Shown: positions 1-11,369, counted from the first letter of the stretch. The stretch: 64,000 nt of DNA from Mytilus californianus (GCF_021869535.1 NW_026262734.1:94183285-94247284), one strand, 5' to 3'. Notes: generated by a model from the letters alone, not told the origin. A program made the numbers and translations.

Positions 1-660
1 TTGGATCAATAATGAATAATGTGTTGAGAGTTTTTGGTTTCATGTGTCTTGTATTAATCAATAGGTAAATGAATGTGTCTTATACAGTTTGGATAATACA
101 ATCGTACAGATATTGTGAGGCCATACTGTTTTTTTTTACCTTAGGAAATAGTTGAAATGTTACGTTCAAACAAGCATATGATCATGAGTTAAGCGTATTG
201 TTTTTTTTTCAATCCGTGGTCAGCAAGATGGGGAAAAACCAACCCCGACATGCATATTATATTTGACGAATTTTGTACTTTATTTACCGAAAATTATCTC
301 ATTTAAATTTTTCCTCTCTCTCTCTTATTGTTTATTACTTATCTTTACTTTTGTGTTGATTGATTGATTGTTGCTTGTTTAACGAACATGTGGCAATTAT
401 TTCATGCATATTCAGAACTAGAAATTTTAAACAATTTATACAACAGTCAGGTTTTTCCGTGATATGACGAAGGGATGAATGGCGGGGACCTTGAACGGCC
501 AATGGAAAACAGATAGTATATTGGAAAGGAGCAGAAATTTTGCCGTGCAACAGGCCATTTAGGCTTCTTATATAAACCTCACAGAGTTGGTGAAAAGGTT
601 CGTTAACGTGTTAAGAGCGAAGCACTGTCTCTACACGAAGAATCGAATGCAACGTTCCCA
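1..660. other. AT-rich stretch without recognisable gene
   Basis: No coding signal, splice-bounded exon or recognisable repeat is seen on either strand. The longest open frames are short, lack family features and look like chance. A few homopolymer T runs and a CT-rich run near 313-326 are the only visible structure. Confidence 0.5.
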
Positions 661-674
661 TTCTGATCGGACAT

Positions 675-903
675 GAGGGTCTGGATGGGGTTTACAGAAT
701 AGAGAATATTGGGCAAAACGTGCAGAATAAAGGGCTAAAAAATAAAGAATAGAGAAAAAAGGCTAAAAAAATAAGGAATATAGAATAATGGGGTACTTAG
801 ATATAAAGAATAGGGAAAAACTGGTAAAATTTATTAAGAATAGAGAAAAATGGCATTAAAAAGTAAAGAATACAGAAATGAAGGACCCCCCGTCCACACC
901 CTC
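675..903. mobile_element. MITE with GAGGGTCTGG termini, copy 1
   Basis: The sequence starts GAGGGTCTGGATGGG and ends with an imperfect inverse (CCGTCCACACCCTC). The six bases GGACAT flank both sides (669-674 and 904-909), which I read as the target site duplication. The interior is A-rich with loosely repeated AATAGAGAA and AGAATA words and has no coding capacity. A second copy with matching ends lies at 6114-6374. Superfamily is not assigned; a 6-bp duplication is unusual for common MITEs. Confidence 0.7.
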
Positions 904-1221
904 GGACATGGCATCGTATACAACTCGCACAGCCAAACGGACATCCCACTTCGGCCAGGGTCTTACTGCCAATCTGAAAAAGAACAAGATGACCATATTT
1001 CTAAATCGAAGGCTCCCTTTGGGTACTTTTTGTTTTGAAGCAATGACATAAAGAAAGTATTTTTCTCCAGGCAAAAGATATCCATGACAAAATCACGATT
1101 TAATTCGCATGTTTAAACTGTGTAAGCATAAAAATATCTAACGTTATAAGAAGGGTAATATTTAGAACAATATCTAGTAATTATAAACACTTTAATGCAA
1201 TTACAAAAATGTATATAGAGA

Positions 1222-1353
1222 ATATCATATGGCTTTTTCAATATCACACCTGTATCAACCCGAGACACCAATGTAATCCCAAGAGCTCTGCTCGAGGGAT
1301 TATATTGGTTGATGGTTGATACGGTGTGTGATATTGAAAAAGCCATATCATAT
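1222..1353. repeat. Long fold-back hairpin, MITE-like
   Basis: About 40 bases at the left (ATATCATATGGCTTTTTC onward) are repeated in inverse at the right, with few mismatches. The centre is itself an inverted repeat built around ACCAATGTAATCCC and GGGATTATATTGGT. The whole unit therefore folds into one long stem. No coding capacity. Similar hairpins lie at 36692-36794 and 56835-56984. Confidence 0.75.
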
Positions 1354-1414
1354 ACACTTTATTATATACATGTACCTCAAGTACAACTAATCTCTTATGT
1401 ATTTTTCACGAGAC

Positions 1415-1510
1415 ATGACGTAATACATATTAGGGGTTTAATAAAGCTTTTGTAACCGTGACTGATATCAATTACGTGACGTCATACATATTAGGGGTTT
1501 GATAAAGCTT
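1415..1510 (+). repeat. Two-copy direct repeat, about 62-bp spacing
   Basis: A run of about 33 bases containing CATATTAGGGGTTT and ATAAAGCTT occurs at 1415-1449 and again at 1478-1510 with a few substitutions. It is a small local duplication with no gene nearby. Confidence 0.65.
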
Positions 1511-1766
1511 GATCACTATCGATATCATCACGGATGGCTGATACAGCACGATTGTCATCAATTGTTTTACACATACAATTTACCTGTATTTATTACTAAG
1601 TATATAATAAATATATTTATAAATATACATGTATAAATATAAATAAGGAGATTTTGTATGATGTCTAACCATCCACCAGAGACCAAATGACTGGGGTGTA
1701 GACCATTGTAGTTCACTGTACGGCTACAAGAAGGACAAAGTCCATAACATGTATACGTTTGAATTA

Positions 1767-2030
1767 AGGGAGCTACCATTTGATTTTTATGGGGGAGGCT
1801 AGGATGAAATTCGAAAAAATAGGCATGACAGGAGTTTTTAGTAAAAAGATCAGGATGACAATTTAGGTAAAAAAAAGTCAGGATAAACTTTAAAAAAAAA
1901 AAGGCAGGACCGAATAGAGTGAATAATAAAAAGGCAGGACAGAGATTACAACTAAAAAAATGAAGGACAAAATTTTTCATCCTAGCCCCTCCCCCCTCTC
2001 CCCCCCATAAAAATCAAATGGTAGCTCCCT
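1767..2030. mobile_element. MITE with ~30-bp terminal inverted repeats
   Basis: The left end (AGGGAGCTACCATTTGATTT and onward to a G run) is matched in inverse at the right end, finishing GGTAGCTCCCT. The interior has repeated purine-rich words such as AGGCAGGAC and no coding capacity. Flanks read TTAA on the left and TAAA on the right, so a TTAA target is possible but not exact. Confidence 0.75.
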
Positions 2031-2491
2031 AAAGTAAGTTGTTTTCAAAGACCTCAAAAGTAGTTAGTTGTGTACTCTTAGAAAATTGTGTCGGTAAATA
2101 TGTCAGAAAGGTTATAAATTTCAGAAAGGTCATAAATGTTAAAAAGGTTATACATATCGGAAATGATATACATTTCAGGAAGGTTGTATATTTCATTAAC
2201 ATATACGTTTTTTTTTTAAAACTACTTTCTATACATGCGATTGCCTTTAATTTGGTATTCTATTTTGGAATTTGGGAAGTTTTTAGGACATATAGTATGA
2301 TTTTTATGCCAATACCACAAAATCCAGTGAACTTTCCTGGCCTATTTTTAGATATAATCTATGGAGAATTAAACCTTATACACATCTTTAAGAAAAGTAT
2401 ATTAAAAAAATAAAATATATGCATACTTGGGTTACGTTTTATTTATCTTACGTAACTCCTTTAAGTTAAGTTATTCAAGAAAATACTTATA
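2031..2491. other. Stretch without supported gene; short internal repeats
   Basis: An open frame runs through 2039-2413 on the plus strand, but much of it comes from a degenerate ~20-25-bp direct repeat at 2105-2195 (words like AGAAAGGTTATA). It has no homology I recognise and no splice or promoter context, so I do not call a gene. Confidence 0.45.
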
Positions 2492-3119
2492 TATAAAATT
2501 GAGAATGGAAATGGGGAATGTGTCAAAGAGACAACAACCCGACCATAGAACAGACAACAGCAGAAGGTCACCAACAGGTCTTCAATGCAGCGAGAAATTC
2601 CCGCACCCGGAGGCGTCCTTCAGCTGGCCCCTAAACAAATATATATACTAGTTCAGTGATAATGAACGCTATACTAAACTCCAAATTGTACACAAGAAAC
2701 TAAAATTAAAAATAATACAAGACTAACAAAGGCTAGAGGCTCCTGACTTGGGACAGGCGCAAAAATGCGGCGGGGTTAAACATGTTTATGAGATCTCAAC
2801 CCCCCCCCCCCCCCCCCCCCCCAATACCTCTAGCCAATGTAGAAAAGTAAACGCATAACAATACGCACATTAAAATTCAGTTCAAGAGAAGTCCGAGTCT
2901 GATGTCAGAAGATGTAACCAAAGAAAATAAACAAAATGACAATAATACATAAATAACAACAGACTACTAGCAGTTAACTGACATGCCAGCTCCAGACTTC
3001 AATTAAACTGATTGAAAGATTATGTCTTTATCATATGAATATCAGGCACAATCCTTTCCGTTAGGGGTTTAGTATCATACCATCATAACATATATGAGAA
3101 GAACATAACCCGTGTGATG
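2492..3119 (-). repeat. Dispersed repeat family B: retroelement 3' tail
   Basis: This stretch is repeated in opposite orientation at 55545-56155 with very high identity over about 610 bases. The main difference is a C run expanded to about 22 bases near 2800-2822. On the minus strand it lies directly downstream of the reverse transcriptase end at 3148-3510, so it is best read as the 3' untranslated tail of that retroelement. It contains the word CCTGACTTGGGACAGGC, which is shared with families A, C and D in this window. Confidence 0.75.
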
Positions 3120-3147
3120 CCAACAACTGGTTTTTAAATAAATGTGT

Positions 3148-3510
3148 TTAGTGCCGATGCAAAGACCCTATAAGTGAATCAATATTAACGCCAAAATATG
3201 CAATCTTTAATGACCTGACAACAGTATCGTAACTATATCCCTTCTTAATAAGTCTATTTAAAGGTTTTGTTAGTTTCAGAGGTGAATACTGACATTTTTG
3301 TGCTTTATAAAGAATATTTCCATAAAAAATTGGATGTGAAATACCTGAACGTATAAGAAGTCTGCATGTTGAGCTATATTTACGAATGATGTCCTTATAC
3401 CGATGATAAAATTTAGTAAATGTTTTGACTAGTTTGTGATATCGAAAACCCTGGTGTAATAATTTTTCAGTAATACATAAATTTCTCTCGTTAAAATCTA
3501 AAACATTATA
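3148..3510 (-). pseudogene. C-terminal part of a retroelement reverse transcriptase
   Basis: Read on the minus strand this is one open frame of about 120 codons with no internal stop and a natural stop at its end. It lacks a start codon, being truncated at its 5' side by an AT microsatellite. Recognisable blocks include NVLDFNERNLCITEKLLHQG, FRYHKLVKTFTKFYHRY, GISHPIFYGN and a final KKGYSYDTVVRSLKIAYFG. The same protein type, with its catalytic YRDD motif but many stops, is found at 57804-58440. I recognise it as the region after the polymerase palm of an invertebrate retroelement family; Penelope-like is possible but I cannot fix the class. Confidence 0.65.
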
Positions 3511-4640
3511 TATGTATATATATATATGTAATGTATAATTGCAAATACACTACGAAAAGTTACATTAAATACAACTGCATGTTCGTTCCCGTACCCACTC
3601 AATAGATGTTGCATTTTCAAATCTCTGGAATCCTTGGTCTACCAGGAGTTTTTGTTTTAATATCTACAATATATTGACAGATAGTTCATTGCAATGACTG
3701 CCATATGATCGCATTTCTCCCCAAATATATAGTTTCGTGGAGATGAATTTCATTTTCTGCTTAGGTTTTTTTTTCAGTGTTCAAACGAAACAAAACCACT
3801 TTAAAACTTATATACAAAATTTCCCAGACAAAATTTCCTAGAAAATTTTCTATACAAAATGCGAAGAAGAATTATTGGTTTAATATCGGGAATATTTTAT
3901 AGGTTTACAAAAAAATCAAAGCAAACAATTGGTAACTATAACGCAACGAGAGATCCATCATTGCACAACCACACTTCTAATATATATGAAAGAAATCACC
4001 GATAACCAAAACGAAAAATCCAAACAAACAATAAACACATATTTAATAATTATCCTCACACCATGACCAGAATGATGATACATTACTGTTAATGTGTATG
4101 ACAATGAGAAAATATGCAGGGATCACTCAAACATCTCCAATCTGAGTTCAATATTCAATAAAGAAATAAGATACAAGTATGTCATCGAAACCTCTAAAAC
4201 TTCCTGCGGACACTTATATGCATACTTGGCAATACAAGTGATATTTTCAGGTTTTGTCATCGATAGGAATTTTCTCTATGAGACAGAAGCTGTATGTGTA
4301 TTTTACCAAATAAAATGAATAAATAGTTGCAAAATAGGTCACCGTGTCGGTCAAATGTAAATTGAATGTTAGTTCATGAAAGGAATTTTTTTGAAATACA
4401 TCTTTCCCATTTAACCGTTCTTGTATTAATTCAGATGTAAAATGTATAACTTCTCTTCCTATATTAGACAACATGGTGATGTCTCAATTAATTTAAAAAA
4501 GATATGTCAGTTATCGGATATTAATCGTTAATATGAAAGACAAGTGCAACTCTCTAGCGGCAAAGGAAATACTAAAAATGGTTCCTTTCCATGTTCACGT
4601 ATTTTAAGCCATTTGATTGGTTGTTGAGATAGATATCTGC
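3511..4640. other. No gene; upstream region of the Gly-rich gene
   Basis: A short TA-rich microsatellite lies near 3510-3530. The rest is AT-rich sequence in which short open frames (for example plus 4094-4318) have no recognisable features. It presumably contains distal promoter sequence for the gene starting near 4672. Confidence 0.4.
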
Positions 4641-4641
4641 A

Positions 4642-4650
4642 TATATATAA
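4642..4650 (+). promoter_or_regulatory. TATA box of the Gly-rich secreted protein gene
   Basis: TATATATAA stands about 30 bases before a likely transcription start near 4672. A clean splice donor (CTCT, then GTAAGT) follows at 4710, which would end a short non-coding first exon. The assignment is inferred from spacing and from the downstream exon structure. Confidence 0.5.
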
Positions 4651-4671
4651 GTGATGATAGTTATCTGGACT

Positions 4672-4709
4672 ACTGTGTGCAAACTACCACTTACCGCAGC
4701 TCCATCTCT
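4672..4709 (+). other. Putative 5' non-coding exon 1
   Basis: A short segment lies between the TATA box and the donor at 4710-4711. The matching acceptor would be TTTCGTAG at 5633-5640, thirteen bases before the ATG at 5653. This implies an intron of about 930 bases in the 5' untranslated region. The start position is approximate. Confidence 0.45.
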
Positions 4710-5652
4710 GTAAGTTAATAACTATTACTTTTACATTTTGAGCTCGGAAAACAGATAGCTACTTTTTAGGTAATTTAAAATTCTACCACGGTGACATAAA
4801 GCCAATTTTATTTGGTAACTTTATTTAAGAATGTGTATATTTTCTCAGTGAATATTATTCAAATCTAAACTTCTACCACACCGAAATAAAACCGATTTTG
4901 GTGTGTAACTTAAAGTCAGAATGTTTTAATTTTTAACATTATTCATATGAGAATACTTGATTGTTATTCAGTTTCAAAATTTATTTGATATACTATGACA
5001 GTTGCCGGGGTTATTTTAAAACAAAATAAAAAGATAACGCATTTACTTTGATAAAGCATTAACTTATTTCTCATCAGCAGTGCTCGAAACTCAAACAAAA
5101 CAGAATTTCAAAATATCATTTTCTATTTTGGTAACAAAAAAAGTTCCTGTAGTCAAAAATTCAAATTTCGAGTTTGACCTTTTTTGGTCGATTTATTTCT
5201 GCTTAAAGATCATTACAAGATTTGATAAATTTGAAAAATATCCATCGAATTAAAAAAAATGGTTATATCGGCAGTCAAAACCGCTCTACAGATTTATTAC
5301 TCGAAGGAAATACATAAAAAAGGAAAAACTTTCGTTGTTGTAGTTTAAACTCTACACGTACATAAGTATCATAGTTTAACTCCTAACTTATAACTAGTTC
5401 AGTGTAGTAAGGACATGGTAATGACAAATCGTCACTTTTAGTTTTGAAATATCTTGAAAAGTTTAAAAGTTTTTTTTATAGGAAACAATTAAATCTCTTA
5501 TTTTGGAAATATAATTTGACCGTTCAAGATTGATACGCTCAAATTGAAATTGAAAATGAAAATACGACATTTCTCTCACACTTTCTCTTTTAAAACTTTT
5601 TTCATAATTCTTATGAATTTTAATCTACTTCGTTTCGTAGGTACAAACGACA

Positions 5653-6658
5653 ATGAAAACGGAGATAAAATTATGTGTATGCGTTGTCCTCGCGGCAGTA
5701 TGCATTGCCGGCGTAAGATCAGCTGGTAATTATGGCAGAGGAAGTTATGGAAGAGGTGTTTATGGACGAACTGCATCATACGGCGGCGGTGGATCCAGCA
5801 GAGGATACGGCGGCGGCAGTGGATACGGCAGAAGTGGATACGGCGGAACTGGATACAGCAGTTACGGAAAAGGTACTGCTGGACGTGGGAGTGGTACATT
5901 GTATTACCCTTATTACTACCCTGTTCCCTACTATGTACGTGGTGGCAGAAGACGAGGAGGAAATGTAAGAGTTACTCCAGCCATAATTGCAAGAACAGGA
6001 GGACGACGTAGAGGAGGAGCCGGAAGAGGTTTTCTTGGAGGAAGTGGATTCGGAGGCATTTTTAGTTTGATCAGTAAGTTTCATTATAAGTATATTACAT
6101 ATTTATCTTATCAGAGGGTCTAGATAAGGTTTACAGAATAGAGAACAATAGCCAAAAAGTGCAGAATAAAAGGTGAAAAAATAGACAAAAATAGACCCAA
6201 AAAAAATGAAGCATATAGAATAATGGGATGCTAAATTATAAAGAAAAGAGAATAATGGACAAAACAATAAAGAAAAGAGAATAATGGACAAAACAATAAA
6301 AAATAGAGAAAAATGGTATAAAAAGTTTTAGAAAAAATAAAGAAACGAAGGAACGCAGGCCCATCCAGACCCTCATATCATGTAGTAACGAAAAAACTTA
6401 ACATTTTTTTTATAAAAACTGCTGCAGAGTAATACTACATATAACACGACAGGTGCCACATGTGGAGTAAGCTTATCCCAACACTTCCCGGGAGCAACTG
6501 ATATCACACCCGGTTTTTTGTTGGGTTCGTGTTACCATGGCATTGTCAGTTTGTTTTCGACTTATGCGTTTAAATATCCATTTGGTATCTTTCGCCTCTC
6601 TTTTATAAAAGAGATATTATTCTAATTATTATTATTATTATTATTATCATAATTATTA

Positions 6659-6707
<49 letters not shown>

Positions 6708-6982
6708 TAACGGAATTGTTGTAAGATTCCTATTTTCAGAAATAAATGTTTCAAAATATTTACTTTAAAAAAAATATTTAGAAATAGGGGCGGGGGTCCA
6801 TTCCATGAGCGCCTGTGATTCATACGTGGTGATTTATATTCACTGTTATGTATTTAACCAAAAAATTCTGTAGTATAGACAAGAAGTACAATCATCCAAG
6901 GAAAATCATAACTATAAATTATTTTCTTTTCTTTTCAGTCACGCTTTTCTTTCTTCAGTTTATTCTAGGACTCATAGGATAG
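5653..6982 (+). CDS. Secreted Gly/Tyr/Arg-rich protein, two coding exons
   Basis: The first coding exon (5653-6073) starts at ATG with a clear signal peptide (residues 1 to about 23, hydrophobic core CVCVVLAAVCIAGV). Then follow GYG, GRG and SYG repeats, a tyrosine cluster (YYPYYYPVPYYV) and an Arg-Gly-rich part. A donor GTAAGT lies at 6074. A polypyrimidine acceptor (TTTTCTTTTCAG) at 6938 joins in frame to a 44-base second segment encoding a hydrophobic tail, TLFFLQFILGLIG, then TAG at 6980-6982. The spliced product is 154 residues. A further intron in the 3' UTR is likely (donor 6997, acceptor 7725). Composition resembles mollusc shell-matrix or other extracellular structural proteins, but I recognise no named family. 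The hydrophobic C-terminus is unusual for such proteins and might act as a membrane anchor; that is inference. Confidence 0.8.
6114..6374. mobile_element. MITE with GAGGGTCT termini, copy 2, in an intron
   Basis: It has the same ends and A-rich interior as the element at 675-903, finishing CCATCCAGACCCTC. Flanking six bases TTATCA and ATATCA match at five of six positions, consistent with a 6-bp target duplication. It sits just inside intron 2 of the Gly-rich gene. Confidence 0.7.
6435..6605 (+). repeat. Dispersed repeat family E, copy 1
   Basis: It shares ordered words with 47985-48240: ACGACAGGTGCCACATGTGG, CTGATATCACACCC, a GGGTTCGT word, TTTTCGACTTATG and TTTGGTAT. I recognise this repeat as common in mussel sequences. 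It lies inside intron 2 of the Gly-rich gene and has no intact coding frame. Confidence 0.6.
6627..6712. repeat. (ATT)n microsatellite
   Basis: Near-perfect ATT/TTA trinucleotide run, interrupted twice (TATCATAA and ATTTATT), within intron 2 of the Gly-rich gene. Confidence 0.95.
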
Positions 6983-7725
6983 ACAGCATAATCCAGGTAA
7001 TTGTTAACTATCATATCCTTACATGTATATATATCCCGAAATATATTGAAGCTAGTAGACCGGAGTTACTTATTCATAGAAAATAATATTTGGGATAATA
7101 TAGATGACTTTCACATTCGTTCATTTTCCCTTTCATATCCAGTGTCACCGGCAATGCTTATGTCATATAAACTTCAATGTGATAATCGATTGTTCAATGA
7201 CGTCATTTAATTATAGACCAATTTCTATATTTCTTTGTATGAATGAATACGACGGTTGATCCTGTGGCCAATCGGCGTTTTAATTAGTAAGGCGATGCAA
7301 CCTTTCTTTTCAAATCTGACACACACTTGACGAAATTCAAATTTCTATTCATATTTATATATAAACGTTAATAGTATCCAAAATTGAATCACACACTGAA
7401 GTGTATACAAAATACGAAATTCACATATTTCAACTATCTCAGAAAATATCAGACATATAATACAAGACCTTAACAATTGAAAACAAATCATGACCTTGAA
7501 ACGCAAGAATAAAAAAACGCAGCAATTAGTAAGAGTTGTGTGTATTTAGTATTGCATCATTTTTACATTGTATTCATGATTATGAGATGTTACAATCTAA
7601 GTTGAATATATGTGGTTATAAATTTATAAGATATTGACATTTCTCAGCTTTTCACATTTGACAATGTACCAATATTATGCAATTGTATATGTATATATAT
7701 AAATTTGTTTTGTTTCTATTTACAG

Positions 7726-7845
7726 CCGGAAATAAATCTAAGGGAAGTAATCATGGTAATGATATATCAGCACACAAAGCAGTCGTTGGGTACACACCAT
7801 ATAATACTGATACAATTTTGTAAATAAAAAAGCAGACCAGAATTT
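7726..7845 (+). other. Putative 3' UTR exon and polyadenylation signal
   Basis: An acceptor (TTTCTATTTACAG) ends at 7725 and pairs with the donor CCAG-GTAA at 6996-6998, fourteen bases after the stop codon of the Gly-rich gene. An AATAAA signal lies at 7822-7827, so the transcript probably ends near 7845. Inferred from splice signals only. Confidence 0.45.
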
Positions 7846-7849
7846 TGTT

Positions 7850-8535
7850 TACATTTTTTTAACGAATAAAAAAGGTGTTTGATGTTTACGTCAATGATAC
7901 AGCAACCCGACGACACAAATGACCTAATGACATATAATTATAAATACGCCCCAAAAAAGTTATCGTTTTTCAATGGACAAGTATGTGGGTAAAATCCGAA
8001 ATATCTCTGACGTCTGATTGCCTGCCTTTCTGCTACGTGATTTTACTTTGAACAAGTTATCTAGTTGTTTTTTTAGTTCCATGCATTTACATATGTAGAT
8101 ATAAAATTAACGCACATGATTCCATGTACATATAAATATAAAATTAACGCACATGACCCCGGTGGTGACCTACATATACATGCATTTACAAGTTTCGCTT
8201 TATAATCCTGTTTTCTATGTCATGCAAATAAGATTGTGCCTATTTACATAAGTAAGGTTCAAGTTCATTGAGAAAATCAGACACAAAAGTAAAATCTAGA
8301 CGAAAGGAAAAAACGTCACTGAAGGGGTTGAGGGTTTCATGTTTTTGTTTGTGCTACAGGTTTGGAGAGGAGGGAGCAGTTCGTTAATATAAGGTAAATA
8401 CACGTATAACTAAATTTTAAAAAAAATAGGGACACGAACGGTATATGATTATTTGTTAAACAAAAGATTTAAGCAAAACCTTGTCTGTCCGAGGCTAGGC
8501 AGGTAATTTCCATGTTTTTAACAAGGACTGAGATG
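7850..8535. other. No gene seen
   Basis: Intergenic AT-rich sequence. The word ATATAAAATTAACGCACATGA occurs twice within about 50 bases (near 8099 and 8136). Nothing else is recognisable. Confidence 0.45.
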
Positions 8536-8539
8536 TTGC

Positions 8540-9830
8540 ATTTCACGCCCCTCCCTACCTATAAAATATCGGACTAATGCATCTCATGCCCCTCCTTACA
8601 GATCAATTTCAAACTAATGCATCTCATGCCCCTCCTTACAGATCAATTTCGAACTAATGCATCTCATGTCCCTCCATACAGATCTTGGCATTCCACGCCC
8701 CTCCTTACAGATCAATCTCGAACTAATGCATCCCACGCCACTCCTTACAGATCAATCTCGGAATGATGCATCTCACTCCTCTACTTACAGAGCGATCACG
8801 AACTAATGCATCCCACGTTCCTCCTTACAAATCAATCTTGGACTAATGCACCCACGTCCCTCAGTCCAGATCAATCTTGAACTAATGCATCCTACGACCC
8901 TCTTTACAGATCAATCTGGGATTAATGCACCCCCACGCCCCTCTTTACATATCAATCTAGAACTAATGCATCCCAAGCTCCCCCTTACAGATCAATCTAG
9001 GACTAATGGTTCCCCTTTACCCTCCATACAGATCAATTGCGGTCTAATGCACCAAGCCCCTCTTTACAAATCAATCTAGAACTAATGCATCCCATGCTCC
9101 CCCTTACAGATCAATCAAGGACTTATGCATCCCACGCTTCCCCTAACAGATTAATCTAGGACTAATGCATCCCACGCTTCCCCTTACAGATTAATCTAGG
9201 TCTTATGGTTTCCTTATCCCTCTTATACAGATCGATCGCGGATTAATGCAGCCCATGCCCCTCTTTACAAATCAATCTCGAACTATTGCATTCCACACCC
9301 TCCTTACAGATCTATCTAGGACTAATACATCCCATGCTCCCCCTTACAGATCAATCTAGGACTAATGGTTCCCTTGCCCCTCCATACAGATCGGTCGCGG
9401 ATTAATGCACTCCACGCCCCTCTTTACAAATCAATCTAGAACTAATTTGCATTCCATACCCTCCTTACAGATCTATCTAGGACTAATACATCCCTCGCTC
9501 CCCCTTACAGATCAATCTAGAACTAATGGTTCCCTTGCCCCTCCATACAGGTCGATCGCGGATTAGTGCACCCCACGCCCCTCTTTACAGATCAATCTAG
9601 AACTAATGCATTCCACACCCGTCCTTACCGATCTATCGAAGACGAATGTTTCCAACGCCCTTCTGTACAGATCAATCAAGGAAAACACCATATGCCCCTC
9701 GTAACATATAGGACTTATGCGTTCCATGCCCTTTCGTACATATCATTCCACATTTTCTTATATCTATATCAATATCGACTAAAGTATCCCGCGCCCGTCC
9801 TTACAAATCAATCTCAGACTAATATATTGT
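8540..9830. repeat. 40-bp minisatellite array, ~32 units, with higher-order repeat
   Basis: A unit of about 40 bases with the consensus words ACTAATGCATCCCACGCCCC and CTCCTTACAGATCAATCT repeats across 1.3 kb with variation. In the second half a four-unit block (about 160 bases) beginning with GGTTCCCTTGCCCCTCC and containing ATCGCGGATTA recurs at about 9206, 9366 and 9527, showing higher-order amplification. Open frames in this region follow from the repeat and are not genes. Confidence 0.9.
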
Positions 9831-9965
9831 TTGCAATTGCCATAACCACTATTCTTAGTTCGGTCATTGAAATTGGATTATAAAATATTACTGAATAATG
9901 TTCCCCACTTTGGGAATGATTTAATAACAACCTTATAAAGAAAAGACAAAGACTAGAATTTGTTG

Positions 9966-10085
9966 AAGCCCGCCTCCGGGTGCGTGATTTTCTAGATTCG
10001 TTGATGACCCATTGATGGCCTTGTGCTGTTTTCTGCTCTTTGGTCGGGTTGTGGTCTCTTTGACACATGACCCTTTTCAATTCTC
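9966..10085 (+). repeat. Fragment of dispersed repeat family B
   Basis: It contains GCCTCCGGGTGCG, TGTGCTGTTTTCTGCTCTTTG, GGTCGGGTTGTGGTCTCTTTG and ACACATGACCC, which match the right-hand end of the family B copy at 55545-56155 in the same orientation. Truncated on its left side. Confidence 0.7.
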
Positions 10086-10489
10086 TATTCTATACCGGTT
10101 TCGGAAGGAAAAACATTAACGTGATGAATGTCACTATTGGAGCAGCAACTTTTGACCCTCCCGAAGCACGTCAGTCCCTCCTCCCCCATTTTGCTTTGAT
10201 TTTTGTTGCTTAATCTCAATTTTCTTAGAATTTTTAAGTTTGACATGTCTTTTCAAAACTAGTAAGGTATGTCTCTGTTGGCCTGTAGAAAAATATCACT
10301 AGTAATAAATGGAAACATTTCTTTTAACATTTCAACTGATTTGACAAATCCGACTGCCTCTAATTGTCATAAGACGTTTTTATAAAAGGCACATACATAT
10401 GTATGTCTTTACTATAATAGTAGCACAAGTACTTCCTTTGATTATAACTTGATTGCAGCACAAAAATATGACGTCCATTGATGCCATAT

Positions 10490-11030
10490 AATATAAAAAT
10501 GAGAAGATGTTGTATGATTGCCAATGAGACAACTCTCCGACGTAGAGGTTAACAACTATAGGTCACCATACGGCCTTCAATAATGAGAAAAATCCATACC
10601 ACACTGTAAGCTTTTAAAGGCCCAAAATGACAAATGTGAAACAATTCAAACAAAAACACTAACAGCCTGATTTCTGAATAAAACAATAAACGAAAACCAA
10701 ATATGATATACAACAACAAACGACAACCACTAAATTACAGGCTCTTGACTTGGTACAGACACATACATAATATGGCCGGCTGTGTTTAACATGTTTACTG
10801 GTGCAAAACCCTCCAGCTAACCTGAGACAGTGGTGTAACAGTACAAATAAGAAACTGTAATAATCAAAAGAAAAGGGCTTAACAATAGACACAAAGTATA
10901 GATCCGAGAGTACTCGCAGTTACTGAAAGCGAGTTCAAAGCCAATAGCAACTAACAAACAAATCATGTATCTAAGACTTTAATATTAATATCATTCAATG
11001 AATTTAGTGTAAAGACGTCAATAACAGTCA
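10490..11030 (-). repeat. Dispersed repeat family A, copy 1
   Basis: It begins with the hallmark ATGATTGCCAATGAGACAACT and continues with AACAACTATAGGTCACC, CGGCCTTCAA, a CTTGACTTGGTACAGAC core, GTTTAACATGTTTA and CAGTGGTGTAACAGTAC. The same ordered words occur at 14615, 39380, 44050, 46025 and 61918. Strand is given by analogy with family B, which shares the GACTTGGGACAG core and is the 3' tail of a minus-strand retroelement. Confidence 0.75.
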
Positions 11031-11369
11031 GAAAAAAACAATACCTTCTACAATGCTAAAATATAAGTATCGACAGATTGTAGTACCGTAAATATACCCA
11101 CAAGACTGTTCCGTCCTCTGAGTGGTCCACCATCAAAGCTGTCTTCGGTCTATATTATCTTTTTCCACAGCCTAGTTCAGTGCAATACGTGTATTAGGCA
11201 CTGTACGTCGAATGTGGGTTCTATTATATCATATATATCCATAAAGCTATCTTTTCAGTTGCCGTGATGATTTTCTGGATCATCACTTCTAGTGTAATAA
11301 GAAACCCAGCATCGGCGTACTCGCTTTACATCTATGGTGCGTTCAATCATTCTAAATCCATCCACTAAG

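Noticed and set aside
2039-2413. 124-codon open frame
   Set aside because: Partly built from a short degenerate repeat, low-complexity hydrophobic remainder, no splice or promoter evidence and no recognised relatives.
5732-6084. Other open frames overlapping the Gly-rich exon on both strands
   Set aside because: They are shadows of the repetitive GGC/GGA-rich coding frame; only the 5653 frame has a signal peptide and matching splice sites.
8540-9830. CRISPR-like array of 40-bp units
   Set aside because: There are no unique spacers: the whole unit repeats with gradual variation, and the sequence is eukaryotic.
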